A stretch of DNA of 64,000 bases, taken from Pigmentiphaga litoralis. Its GTDB lineage: Bacteria; Pseudomonadota; Gammaproteobacteria; Burkholderiales; Burkholderiaceae_B. Positions within the stretch are counted from its first letter, which is position 1; each line of letters opens with the position of its first letter. Positions 17,956 to 26,879 of the stretch are shown here, piece after piece. The position numbers and the translations under genes are program-made. Below the pieces are notes generated by a model. The model was not told where the DNA came from, did not search any database, and saw nothing but the letters and a program-made list of their open reading frames with translations. Location: assembly GCF_014651835.1 (NCBI RefSeq), contig NZ_BMXQ01000001.1, positions 3,889,771 to 3,953,770 on the forward strand, written 5' to 3'.

Positions 17956-18015
17956 AATCACTCCGCAAACCCGGAGCCGCCGCCGCTCGCAGGCAGCTCC
18001 GAAGCCGACCCTGAC

Positions 18016-18858
18016 TTACTTGGCCTGCCAGAGTGCAAAGGAACGGATGGATTCAGCACCACTCCATTCGCCAATCAGCTTGGTGCGTTCCTTGTTGGTC
18101 AGATCGATCCAATAGAAGCCCGGCTTTCCGTTGACGTTCATCACGGCATAGGCATTCTGGCCGCGCGACTCGATGTCAAAGTCGGCGATCGAATTGCTTG
18201 CCACGCCGATAGGCACTGGGGTCGTCAGCGTGCCATTGTTTGGCGGATTCTGCAGATAGACCGAACCATCGATGCCGTTGATCACGTACAGGGCCGTGGC
18301 GGTCGCGCCAGCGTACGAGTTCGTGTAGGCCCCAGCAACGATCTGGGCATTGGCCACGCCGTTGATCGCGCCGTCATTGATCGCCACGCCGTTGTCGACG
18401 TTGATGCGCAGGTTCTGGCCCGTGTCGCTGACGACGCGCAGGCGGTCAGCCACCGGATTGAAGTCGAGCGCAAAGCGGCTGCCCGTCAGCGACGCCAGCG
18501 GCGTCTTGTTGTCCGGCGAACTGGTCAGCTGCGACTTCTTGGTCGCCACGCCTGTCGCAGCGTTGACGGTATAGATTCCACCGCCGCTGGCCATCGTATA
18601 GAGCATGCCATCGGCGGGACGATAGTCCAGGCCAAGCAGGAATTCGCCCACCGGCACGCCGGTCAGAGGCATCGACGTCAGGATCATCGATGGATCGGCG
18701 CGATTGAAGGTAACGATCCGGTTGCCGCTTGTCAGCGCAACCACGTCGCCGCCTGTCACGGGGGCCATGGCGTCACGTTTGTCATTCATGCTGCCGCATG
18801 CCGTCAGCGCCACAAGCGCCAGTCCGGCCGCGCCCAACTTGAAGTTCGTTTTCCGCAT
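18016..18858 (-). CDS. DUF4394 lipoprotein
   Basis: A 280-residue protein starting at an ATG with a GGAGAA ribosome site 5 bases upstream. It has a lipoprotein signal with lipobox LTAC (LGAAGLALVALTACGS). The mature part is a repeat-rich beta-propeller-like DUF4394 domain (GLDYRPADGMLYTMASGGGI, ALDFNPVADRLRVVSDTGQN, DIESRGQNAYAVMNVNGK). It is 88 bases downstream of the anti-sigma gene on the same strand and ends at a terminator, so it is either the third gene of that operon or a direct target of the sigma factor. Its function is unknown. Confidence 0.8.
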   Translation of the reverse strand: MRKTNFKLGAAGLALVALTACGSMNDKRDAMAPVTGGDVVALTSGNRIVTFNRADPSMILTSMPLTGVPVGEFLLGLDYRPADGMLYTMASGGGIYTVNAATGVATKKSQLTSSPDNKTPLASLTGSRFALDFNPVADRLRVVSDTGQNLRINVDNGVAINDGAINGVANAQIVAGAYTNSYAGATATALYVINGIDGSVYLQNPPNNGTLTTPVPIGVASNSIADFDIESRGQNAYAVMNVNGKPGFYWIDLTNKERTKLIGEWSGAESIRSFALWQAK

Positions 18859-18946
18859 AGTTTTTCTCCCTGATGTTGGTAGGTATGGACAGCGTTCTGC
18901 CTGTCTCAACCGACTCTACACACGGGACTACGCTTTAGATGCAACG

Positions 18947-19687
18947 CTATAACGTTTTTTTGGAAGGCAATGAAACCGTCTTGCCAAGGAAGAGAATCGG
19001 CCCCGTGGGGCCACCAGTGGGCGAACCGTTGGGCGGCTCAAGCGTGATCTCAAACAACTGGTTACCTTCGAGGGTGGGCAACCGGTCCTTCGGAATGATC
19101 GTAACGGCGTTGGTCGGCAGCAATCCGAGCGACGTCGGACGGGCCGCGCCTTCCGCCTTCGTCCAGATTTCCATCGAGTTCGGCGTCGTCAGCGTGTTGT
19201 CCACCAAAGGGATCATCCGCAGCTCGCGAGGGTTCGATGCGTCCACCACCCAGCCCGCCATACCGCGGTCGGGCGACTGCAGCACCGCCACATACTGCGT
19301 TTCCACCGTATTGATGGTCGGCCGCAACACCAGCGCCGCAGCCAGCAGCGCGGCCAGGGCAAAGCCCGCCGCACCCGTCCAGCGCCATACATTCAGACGC
19401 GACCAGAAGCCGCCCGGCTGCGCCGACGACGCGCCCCGTGCGTCATCACGCTGCGAAAACGCAGGCAGCCGCTGCTCGATCCGGCCCCACAGCGTCGCCG
19501 GCGTCTGCGCAGGCTTGGCCACCAGGTTGAGGCTGAACAACCGGTCCTGCCACTCATACACCTCGCGGCGTACCTTGAAATTGCTGGCCATCTCACGTTC
19601 GAACGCGTCGCGCTCTTCACCGCGCAAGGTCCCAAGGACATACTCGCCAGCGGTGGCGCTCAGTTCGTCATCGTCCTGGAAATTCAT
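18947..19687 (-). CDS. RskA-type membrane anti-sigma factor
   Basis: A 246-residue protein whose ATG overlaps the sigma-factor stop (ATGA), indicating stoichiometric coupling. The N-terminus holds the anti-sigma helical domain (ATAGEYVLGTLRGEERDAFE, VYEWQDRLFSLN); one membrane span lies near residues 97-117 (GAAGFALAALLAAALVL); the periplasmic RskA domain follows (GWVVDASNPRELRMIPLVDN, FEITLEPPNGSPTGG). It is expected to hold the ECF sigma factor inactive at the membrane until a periplasmic signal is received. Confidence 0.88.
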   Translation of the reverse strand: MNFQDDDELSATAGEYVLGTLRGEERDAFEREMASNFKVRREVYEWQDRLFSLNLVAKPAQTPATLWGRIEQRLPAFSQRDDARGASSAQPGGFWSRLNVWRWTGAAGFALAALLAAALVLRPTINTVETQYVAVLQSPDRGMAGWVVDASNPRELRMIPLVDNTLTTPNSMEIWTKAEGAARPTSLGLLPTNAVTIIPKDRLPTLEGNQLFEITLEPPNGSPTGGPTGPILFLGKTVSLPSKKTL

Positions 19688-20250
19688 GACATGCATTCCT
19701 TGAGAGCGGTCAGCCCCCGTCGTATCCATGACTTGATCGTGCCGAGCGGCGTATTCAGCGTTTCAGCGATCTGTTCGTGCGAATAACCGTCAACGAACGC
19801 CAGCACGATCGACCGCTGCCGCTTTTCATCGAGATGCTTCATGCATTCGGCAAAAGCATCGGTGTCAAGCCCCTCCTGCTCGACCGGCTGCTGCTGGTCC
19901 GCCAGGTAATGGAGCGTCTCGTCTTCGGTCACGTCCATCCGCGCGTCCTTGCGGATCTCGTTCAACGCCCTGTACCGAACGACACTGTAGATCCAGCCGC
20001 GGCCCGACCCCAGGCTGGGATCGAACGTCGAGGCCTTCTCCCAGATCTGCAGAAAGGCATCCTGCAGCACTTCTTCCGCCAGCTCCCGCCGCCGGACCAG
20101 GCGCGTCGCCACGCCCAGCAGGCGCCGCGACTCGCGCATGTAGATCGCGCGCAAGGCAAAACGCTCTCCCCGGGCACAGGCGGCCAAGGCGGATTCGTAG
20201 TCGAAATCGACGTCGACATCGATGTCGCTGTTGGCGCTACTAGGTGGCAT
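19684..20250 (-). CDS. ECF sigma-70 factor
   Basis: A 188-residue ECF sigma factor with region 2 (LAEEVLQDAFLQIWEKA, GRGWIYSVVRYRALNEIRKD) and region 4 (FVDGYSHEQIAETLNTPLGT, IKSWIRRGLTALKE). It resembles the SigK/RskA-paired group. The N-terminus is acidic (DIDVDVDFDYESA). It is first in a leftward operon with its anti-sigma factor and probably the DUF4394 lipoprotein. Autoregulation is usual for this group; I could not define an ECF promoter with confidence. Confidence 0.9.
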   Translation of the reverse strand: MPPSSANSDIDVDVDFDYESALAACARGERFALRAIYMRESRRLLGVATRLVRRRELAEEVLQDAFLQIWEKASTFDPSLGSGRGWIYSVVRYRALNEIRKDARMDVTEDETLHYLADQQQPVEQEGLDTDAFAECMKHLDEKRQRSIVLAFVDGYSHEQIAETLNTPLGTIKSWIRRGLTALKECMS

Positions 20251-20345
20251 GAATGGGGTCGCCCGTTGACTGCGTTTGCGAGGGTCGCCGTCACTGTACC
20301 GGGGGGAGCGCGCCTAGTGAAGCGCAGAGCGGCCCTTGTTACGAC

Positions 20346-21260
20346 TCAGCGCAATCCCGCCGTGGAACCCACCAGCCACAGCAACGCCGGCGCCAGGGCG
20401 AGGAAGCTCAGCGTCGACACCAACACCGCACCCGCCGCCGCATCACCCATGTCCGTATAGCGGCGGGCATACATGTAGCTCACCGCCGCGCAGGGCATCG
20501 CCATCTGCAGCGCCAGAATGTTCGAGAACTCGTCCGGCAGGCCAATCAACCAGCCCGCCGCATACCCCGCCGCCAAACCAAGCAGCAGTCGCATCGTGCC
20601 CACGATGGACCCGATCCGCAACCCGGCCGCAGGGATGACCGCCAACGCATGACCCAGGCTGAGCAACATCAACGGCACGGTCAAGCTGCCAAGCAACTTG
20701 GTCGACTCGATGATCCAGTCAGGCGGCACCCAAGCAAGCAGCCGGCACAGCGCCGCCGACACCGACGCAATCAGGATCGGACTCTTCCAGGGCGCCGCAA
20801 TTCCCTGAGTATTGGGCAGAAAGCGGACACCGATCGTGTGCTGAATGAACGAGCACACCGCAAAGAACGCAATGGCCGTCGACAGTCCCGCATCGCCAAA
20901 TGCCAGGTACGAGATCGGCAACCCCAGATTGCCTGCATTGGGAAACGTTGCCGTCTGCAGCAACTTGCGAACCGGCTGGCCCGTCACCTTCAACGCCACC
21001 GCGCACGCCACCGCGCACAATCCCAACGCCAGCGCCGTCGCCCCCGCGACATTGGCCAGCACTTCGTTCGACAATTTCGCGGTCACCAACGTGCTGAAGA
21101 CCAGCGCCGGTGTCGACACCGACGTCGCCAGCACCGTGATGAACTGCGCCGCGAACGGATAGTTCTTCTTGCCCCACACAACGCCCACGCCCACGCACAC
21201 CACCAGAGGCGCCAGCACCGACAGCATCGAAAAATAGAAGTGGAGGACCGCGCCCATCAT
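20346..21260 (-). CDS. AEC-family auxin-efflux-carrier-like permease
   Basis: A 304-residue polytopic membrane protein of about ten spans. The start MMGAVLHFYFSMLSVLAPLV fits the family, and TATFPNAGNLGLPISYLAFG is the conserved re-entrant region with the asparagine/proline motif. Members export or import carboxylates such as malonate or malate. The gene stands alone, 95 bases from the sigma factor gene and on the same strand, so it may not belong to that operon. The substrate is unknown. Confidence 0.85.
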   Translation of the reverse strand: MMGAVLHFYFSMLSVLAPLVVCVGVGVVWGKKNYPFAAQFITVLATSVSTPALVFSTLVTAKLSNEVLANVAGATALALGLCAVACAVALKVTGQPVRKLLQTATFPNAGNLGLPISYLAFGDAGLSTAIAFFAVCSFIQHTIGVRFLPNTQGIAAPWKSPILIASVSAALCRLLAWVPPDWIIESTKLLGSLTVPLMLLSLGHALAVIPAAGLRIGSIVGTMRLLLGLAAGYAAGWLIGLPDEFSNILALQMAMPCAAVSYMYARRYTDMGDAAAGAVLVSTLSFLALAPALLWLVGSTAGLR

Positions 21261-21605
21261 GCGGCTCGCGCGACACAGGCAAGGGACAGGGCGAATACGA
21301 AATACGGCAGGGGAGGCATCGTTGCAGACTGAGTAGGCACTGAGGAAGGCGGTCGGCAAGCGATTCGCGTCGGCAAGGATAACGCGAACGCTTGTCGAGA
21401 AAACAGGTTCGATGTTCGAAGACGTTGTTCTCAAGCACCATTCATGCCGGGGAGCGGCAGCGCCGCTGTCCTTTTCAGGTCGCGGTCAGACACTGACCGT
21501 GTCCTCAAGCTGTACGCCAGCCTTCGGCGATTCAGTCATGCGCAGATGCGGCCATGCGGCCATGCGGCGAACTGCAAGAAGGCGGTGGGCCCGCTGTCTG
21601 CCCAG
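21261..21605. other. Intergenic region, mostly featureless
   Basis: 345 bases with no convincing gene, between the AEC start and the PRC-barrel stop, both on the minus strand. The only pattern noticed is an 8-base tandem repeat ATGCGGCC in three copies (21546-21569, last base differing). Confidence 0.5.
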
Positions 21606-22073
21606 CTAGTTGGTCGCGCCCTTGGGGGCATAGGAAAAAGCCGGCATTGCCTTGACCAGATCCTTCGTTGCGCCAGGCAGCACAAGCCGCCCCTGCCGCT
21701 CGCGAATTTTGGTGGCCTCGATTGCCACGTCATGTTTGCCCACACCAATGAAGCCACCCGCGGACACGATCAGGTAGGACACGCTCTTGGCCGGATCGAT
21801 GATCAGGTCCTCCACCTTTCCGAGCCGTTCGCCAGCTTCGTTATGGACCGTCTTGCCGAGCAGGCTTTTCTTTACGCTCCATCCAGGTGCAGGCTGATCC
21901 AGATCGGTGAACGCTTTACCCAGCGACATCGACCCAGCCACCTGGGCGTGGGATGCGAACGGAACAAGTGCTGTCGTTAGCAGACCCGTGGCAACGAGGG
22001 AGAAGACCAGGCGGGAAACCACAGCATGGGAGATGAGGCCAGCGGGCATGATGAAGTTAATGGGGATGCGCAT
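21606..22073 (-). CDS. PRC-barrel domain protein, exported
   Basis: A 155-residue protein starting at ATG 22073 (MRIPINFIMPAGLIS) with a long signal sequence ending ASHAQVAGS. The mature part carries a PRC-barrel (SLLGKTVHNEAGERLGKVED, LIIDPAKSVSYLIVSAGG, VGKHDVAIEATKI). Exported PRC-barrel proteins are often stress-associated, but their role is not established. It has no operon partner; the region upstream contains a long hexanucleotide repeat. Confidence 0.8.
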   Translation of the reverse strand: MRIPINFIMPAGLISHAVVSRLVFSLVATGLLTTALVPFASHAQVAGSMSLGKAFTDLDQPAPGWSVKKSLLGKTVHNEAGERLGKVEDLIIDPAKSVSYLIVSAGGFIGVGKHDVAIEATKIRERQGRLVLPGATKDLVKAMPAFSYAPKGATN

Positions 22074-22215
22074 GGATGGCTGACGTGGACGGGATCGTCT
22101 CCTTATAGCACCCGCGTCTTTGCTCCCTACGCCTGGAATCGTTGCAGGTGTTACCGATGTCGCCAACCTGCAGCCAGCGCGGAATGGCACGGGCATCGGC
22201 TTGCGCGTGGACTAG

Positions 22216-22385
<170 letters not shown>

Positions 22386-22482
22386 CCCGGACCCGCACCT
22401 GCACCGCGCATGACGCGCAGGTGACGTCCCCTTCGCTCATGTCAGGCGCCGGGGACACACCTCTTTTTGCGGCGGCCTGCAA

Positions 22483-22531
22483 TAGATAACTTTTCGCTTA
22501 TCAATGATAGATAAGCCTGCGCTTATCTATC
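22483..22531. promoter_or_regulatory. Cluster of GATAAG/CTTATC half-sites with perfect dyad
   Basis: An A+T-rich island in GC-rich DNA. Four alternating half-sites occur: TAGATAAC (22483-22490), GCTTATC (22496-22502), GATAGATAAGC (22506-22516) and GCTTATCTATC (22521-22531). The last two form a perfect 11-base inverted repeat with a 4-base gap. It lies in the divergent region between the PRC-barrel gene and the LysR gene, about 240 bases from the LysR start. A regulator-binding site is inferred; no terminator-like T-run follows. Confidence 0.5.
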
Positions 22532-22772
22532 GCCATCCGGAAATTCCCATGGTGTTCCCCCCGGGCAGTCTCGTCAGTGCGATCAGCCGCGGCGATCCCA
22601 GCGTGTGGGCCGCAGCCGCAGCCGGGGCCGGTGCACGGCGGCGCGAAGACGTGGACCCCGCCGACCCACCGATTGGCCGGGCCACAGACCTACCGATGGC
22701 CACGTCATCCGGCTAGGACATTCGCTTGCATCGCGCCACCTGACGGCGCCGTGCATCTCTACACTGGGCGTC

Positions 22773-23705
22773 ATGTACACGACATCGTTGCGCCCTCTTC
22801 GTTATCTGCAATTGGTGGTGGCGCACGGATCCTTCCGCGCCGCAGGCCTGGCCGCGGGGATAAGTCAGCCAGCCATCAGTCAGGCGATGAAAAAGCTCGA
22901 GCAGGAATGGCGCATCCCGCTGTTCGAAAAGCAAGGGCGGCGCAAAAGGCCAACTGCCCAGGCGTTGCGGGCCCTCGAGCAGCTTGCCGAGATCGGCAAC
23001 GCACTCGAATCACTTGCCGCCGAGCCGGTAGACGAAGCGACGACAGCCGCCCTCCTATCGTCGACGTCGACCTCAACGCTCACGGTCGGGATGGCGCCGG
23101 CGGCGGCCTTGCTCTATGGGCCGGTAATTGAGCAGGTGTGGCGAAGTCATCATCCTGAGGGCAGGCTGCAGGTCGTCAACAGTAACGCGGCAGACATGCT
23201 GGCGGCGCTCGATCGATCCGAGCTCGATCTTGTCATCGCACCGCAGTCCTCAGGCCGTCGATCGACGAGTTGCATAACGCAGCCGCTGCACGTGGCCACG
23301 CCCGTACTATGCGCCCGTGCGGGGCATCCGCTGACGCATGCAACTTCGCTCGAACAGATCGCTCCGGCAACGTGGGCAGTCGAATGCGACGAAGGCGCGG
23401 GCGCAACGGTCATCCACGAGGCGCTTCATGCGCGTCGCCTCAGGCCGCCGCGTATTCGCGTGGAATGCAGCGACTATCCCGCCTTGTTCGACTTGGTCGC
23501 GCGCAGTGATCTGCTGTGCGTCGTGCCGCATCCCGTACTCCTGCCCTATGACAATCCGCCGCAAATCGTGCCGCTGCGCATTGAGGATCCTTTGCCGCTG
23601 TACGACGTGTCTTTGTCCTGGCAGGTACTGCCCCGGCCAAAGATTGCAGCCGCGGTGATGGCCATCATCCGTGTACTGACGGCTTTGCCGTCGCACATGC
23701 AATGA
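22773..23705 (+). CDS. LysR-family transcription regulator
   Basis: A 310-residue regulator. The ATG at 22773 (MYTTSLRPLRYLQLVV) is chosen because the helix-turn-helix begins at once (GSFRAAGLAAGISQPAISQA, MKKLEQEWRIPLFEKQGRRK). The effector domain starts near residue 105 (TLTVGMAPAAALLYG). The target is not obvious: upstream lies the repeat-rich region before a PRC-barrel gene and downstream a convergent SDR gene. Hexanucleotide repeats flank the gene on both sides, which may point to acquisition or local instability. Confidence 0.85.
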   Translation: MYTTSLRPLRYLQLVVAHGSFRAAGLAAGISQPAISQAMKKLEQEWRIPLFEKQGRRKRPTAQALRALEQLAEIGNALESLAAEPVDEATTAALLSSTSTSTLTVGMAPAAALLYGPVIEQVWRSHHPEGRLQVVNSNAADMLAALDRSELDLVIAPQSSGRRSTSCITQPLHVATPVLCARAGHPLTHATSLEQIAPATWAVECDEGAGATVIHEALHARRLRPPRIRVECSDYPALFDLVARSDLLCVVPHPVLLPYDNPPQIVPLRIEDPLPLYDVSLSWQVLPRPKIAAAVMAIIRVLTALPSHMQ

Positions 23706-23727
23706 TGCGCAGCCCCGCGACAGTGGC

Positions 23728-23845
23728 GCCAAGGTCAATACCAACACCGATATCAACTCCACTGCCAGAATAGGCACCGCCACCGCCACCGCCACCGCCA
23801 CCGCCATCGATTCCGATACCGGCACCGGCACCCACACCGATACCA
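23728..23845. repeat. ACCGCC/ACCGGC-type hexanucleotide repeat
   Basis: A six-base-period, low-complexity stretch between the convergent LysR and SDR genes: CCGCCA units at about 23777-23806 followed by GATACCGGCACC-like units. The minus strand can be read as a glycine-rich peptide, but no initiation signal or family supports it. It is similar in style to the repeat at 22216-22385. Confidence 0.7.
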
Positions 23846-23852
23846 GCGCTGC

Positions 23853-24785
23853 TCACTGCGCTGAGGACCACGGTATGTTCGACCGAGCGGTGCCATCCAC
23901 ATCGGCATCTGCGTCTGTTGAAAACGCGACGTCCCTCTGCGCCTCGAATGCGGCCAGCCTGTCGGTCAGCGCGGCGTGCACGAGGGTATACGCGTCGCTG
24001 CCCAGCAGCAGCCGTTTCGGTGCGGGAGTCTGATCGGCCGATGCGATCATGGCGGCGGCCATCTTGCCGGCATCGCCTGGCGTCGGAAAAGCGCCGGCGG
24101 CGAGCATGCGACGTGTGTCGCCGACTGGGGTGGCGTCGTAGGCGTCCAGCGCAGAGGCGTTGACCAGGCCGGCCGAGCCGAAGCCGGTGAGCGCGCTGCC
24201 GGGTTCGACCAGCGTCGTATGAATGTTGAACGGTGCAACTTCCTGGGCGAGCGATTCATAGAAGCCTTCGATTGCCCACTTGCTGGTGTGATACAGGCTG
24301 AGGGCCGGGAACGCAAGGTGGCCGCCCATGGACGACAGTTGCATGAGCCGGCCGCCGCCTTGCTTGCGCAGGTGCGGCAGCGCGGCCCGGGCGAGGCGGA
24401 TGGAGCCGAGCACGTTCGTGTCGAGTTGATGGCGGATCTGGGCGTCGGACACCTCTTCGGCCGCGCCGAGCAGGCCATAGCCGGCATTGCTGATGACGAC
24501 GTCGATGCGGCCCAGGGTGGCAAACGCCGCGTCGACAACGCGCTGGATGGCATCGCCGTCTGTCACGTCGAGCTCCATGACGTGCAGACGGTGGCCATGC
24601 ACGGCTTTCAGATCGTTGAGTGCATCCACCTTTCGCACGGTGGCGACGACGCGGTCGCCGCGAGCGAGGAGTCTTTCGGTCAGTGCGCGACCGAAGCCGC
24701 TCGATGTTCCAGTGATCAACCAGTTGCGTGGCGCCGCGGAGGTCGAAGTGGCAGGGAGGTTGGACGGTGTGTTGGGCTGGGTCAT
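23853..24785 (-). CDS. Short-chain dehydrogenase/reductase
   Basis: A 310-residue SDR with the classical cofactor motif TGTSSGFGRAL near residue 26, NAGYG, and the catalytic YHTSK (Tyr-x-x-x-Lys) preceded by LSSMGG serine. After the glycine motif the TVRK segment suggests NADP preference. It is divergent from the LysR gene starting at 25061, which probably regulates it across a 275-base region. The substrate is not inferable beyond a secondary alcohol or ketone. Confidence 0.85.
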   Translation of the reverse strand: MTQPNTPSNLPATSTSAAPRNWLITGTSSGFGRALTERLLARGDRVVATVRKVDALNDLKAVHGHRLHVMELDVTDGDAIQRVVDAAFATLGRIDVVISNAGYGLLGAAEEVSDAQIRHQLDTNVLGSIRLARAALPHLRKQGGGRLMQLSSMGGHLAFPALSLYHTSKWAIEGFYESLAQEVAPFNIHTTLVEPGSALTGFGSAGLVNASALDAYDATPVGDTRRMLAAGAFPTPGDAGKMAAAMIASADQTPAPKRLLLGSDAYTLVHAALTDRLAAFEAQRDVAFSTDADADVDGTARSNIPWSSAQ

Positions 24786-25060
24786 GAAGAATTCCTTGTT
24801 GTCAGGGTTCCCATGCTAGGCGCGTCGACTGTGAAGATATAGACTGCAAAGCACGATGCGCTTTGCTCGTCAGGTTCATAATAAGTAGCTGAAATCTCAT
24901 CCGTTGAAGGCTTTTCTTGAGGATGCCCAGCGCGCCTGCGGAGCAGCCTCGGTATTGTCTGCGTCAAGGTGAAACGGCGCCGCCTGGTGTGGGACGCTCC
25001 GCTGGCCCGACGCGTCCCTTGATGCTCACGCTCTGTCCCTATGTCCCTTCGGATTCCCTC

Positions 25061-26011
25061 ATGACATCCATCGACGCACTCGACGGCGTGACGCTCTTTT
25101 TGGCCGTAGCAGAAGCGCGCAGCTTTACCGTGGCGGCCGGTCGGCTTGGCGTGACGCCGACGGCGGTGAGCAAGGCGGTGCGGGTCATGGAAGCGCGACA
25201 CGGGGTCGTGCTGTTTCAACGCACGACCCGGCGTGTGGCCCTGACCGAAGCGGGCGCGGCATTGTTGCTGCGCTTGCGGCCGGCGGCAGCTGAAATCGAC
25301 GACGCATTGGCTGCCTTGGGGACCTTTCGTGATCGGCCAAGCGGAACGTTGCGGCTGACGGTGCCGGCGATGGCGCGCCGCTTCATCACACCGCTGGTTG
25401 CCGAGTACGCGCGGGCCTATCCCGATGTGACCGTCGAGGTATCGCTGGATGACGCGATCATTGATCTGGTCGACGCGGGCTTCGATGCGGGAGTGCGGCT
25501 GGGCGAGTCGATCGCAAAGGACATGGTGGCTGTTGCGCTGACGCCGGAGATCCGGTGGTCCATCGTCGGCGCGCCTGCGTATTTTGCGCGGGCGGGCCGG
25601 CCGCGCAAGCCCGAGGACCTGGTGGCGCATACCGCGGTGCGCTATCGCTTTCCAGGGTCGCATGCGCTGCACCGCTGGGGCTTTCGCCGCGGCAAACGGT
25701 CGTTTGTGGTCGATGTGGGGGGCAAGCTGATCGTCGATGACCGCCAGTTACTGGTGGCGCTGGCGGCTGAAGGTCTCGGCCTGGCGTTTGCGTCGCACGT
25801 CGAAGTGCGCGACCGGGTCGACGCGGGCGTTCTTGAATCGGTGCTCGGCGCCTTCATTCCCAGCGATGCCGGCATGTATTTATGCTTTCCGGCGCGATCG
25901 CAGAGTCAGCTGAAGCTGCGGGCGTTCATTGACCTGGCGCGAGAGGTGATCGCGCGCCCCGACTATCTCGCCCTGTGCCGTGGCGAAATGGGGCAGGAGT
26001 CCTTGCCATGA
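25061..26011 (+). CDS. LysR-family transcription regulator
   Basis: A 316-residue regulator starting at ATG 25061 (MTSIDALDGVTLFLAVAEAR), with the helix-turn-helix SFTVAAGRLGVTPTAVSKAV and the CrgA-like linker PSGTLRLTVPAMARRF. It is divergent from the SDR gene and overlaps the following iclR gene by 4 bases (ATGA). This pattern suggests control of the SDR and co-expression with IclR. Confidence 0.88.
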   Translation: MTSIDALDGVTLFLAVAEARSFTVAAGRLGVTPTAVSKAVRVMEARHGVVLFQRTTRRVALTEAGAALLLRLRPAAAEIDDALAALGTFRDRPSGTLRLTVPAMARRFITPLVAEYARAYPDVTVEVSLDDAIIDLVDAGFDAGVRLGESIAKDMVAVALTPEIRWSIVGAPAYFARAGRPRKPEDLVAHTAVRYRFPGSHALHRWGFRRGKRSFVVDVGGKLIVDDRQLLVALAAEGLGLAFASHVEVRDRVDAGVLESVLGAFIPSDAGMYLCFPARSQSQLKLRAFIDLAREVIARPDYLALCRGEMGQESLP

Positions 26012-26817
26012 GCGACACCATCGGGCCGGTCGTGCGTGCCTTGGACATTCTGCGCGCGATGAATCATCGGCCACAAAGCACCTTGCTCAGTCTGCATGAT
26101 GCAACGGGACTTCCGAAGTCGACGCTGCATCGGTTGCTGGCGACGCTGCGGCGCGAGGGCTATGTGCGGATCGACGTGGTCAGGGGCCGTTATTCGCTGA
26201 CTGCCAAGGTGCGCGAGTTGAGCGAGGGTTACACCGAGCAGGAAGGCGTGGTCGATATCGCTGCGCCTGTGCTGCGCACCATCACTCGGAACACGGGCCT
26301 GCCGCTCGCCGTCGGCGTGTTAGAGCAGGGTCGCATTGTCGTGCGGTACAGCAGCATGCCCTACAGCCCGATCGGGTCCGAGCACAGCACCATCGGTCAT
26401 GCGCATGACCTGCTCCGGTCCGGCATGGGACAAGCGTTCCTGGCTTGGTGCAGCGAGACGCAGCGCACTCGCCTGATGCAACGCCTGCTGCTCGACGCGT
26501 CGGGCACCGACGGCGGGGCGGCGCTGGCGGGGCAGCTGCGTGACGCCATGATGGCGACGCGTGCGCGAGGGTATGGCTTTCGGCCGGCGGATGGCCGCGG
26601 CGGCAGTGCCACCTTGGCGCTGCCTGTCGTCATGGACGGGGACGTGGTGGTCGTGCTGTCGTTGACGACGTTTGGCGCTTTGTTGGTGCGGGACGGCCTT
26701 GAGGAGTGCCTGGCGGTATTGCGGGGGTGTCGCGATGAGCTGATCGAATGCCTGGCCGCGCAGGCCGGGCCGGCGCAGGATACGCCTGATTCCGTGCCGC
26801 GGAACGTCGAGCTGTAG
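26008..26817 (+). CDS. IclR-family transcription regulator
   Basis: A 269-residue regulator starting at the ATGA overlap with the LysR gene. The N-terminal winged helix is clear (VVRALDILRAMNHRPQSTLL, LHDATGLPKSTLHRLLATLR, REGYVRIDVVRGRYSLT) and the C-terminal GAF-like effector domain follows. Two regulators in tandem, one translationally coupled to the other, precede a FAH-family enzyme gene 62 bases downstream. IclR proteins commonly control aromatic or organic-acid catabolism. Confidence 0.88.
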   Translation: MSDTIGPVVRALDILRAMNHRPQSTLLSLHDATGLPKSTLHRLLATLRREGYVRIDVVRGRYSLTAKVRELSEGYTEQEGVVDIAAPVLRTITRNTGLPLAVGVLEQGRIVVRYSSMPYSPIGSEHSTIGHAHDLLRSGMGQAFLAWCSETQRTRLMQRLLLDASGTDGGAALAGQLRDAMMATRARGYGFRPADGRGGSATLALPVVMDGDVVVVLSLTTFGALLVRDGLEECLAVLRGCRDELIECLAAQAGPAQDTPDSVPRNVEL

Positions 26818-26879
26818 CGATTTCTGAACCGAGGTGCGTTGGCTACGCTTGATTCGCCAGCCTATCTACGGAGACCGGT

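Noticed and set aside
22504-22716. A 70-codon gene upstream of the lysR gene
   Set aside because: No ribosome site, starts inside the GATAAG dyad and has an alanine/glycine-rich unfamiliar product.
23665-23871. Glycine-rich small protein on the minus strand
   Set aside because: Product of the six-base repeat, with its start inside the SDR gene end; no independent support.
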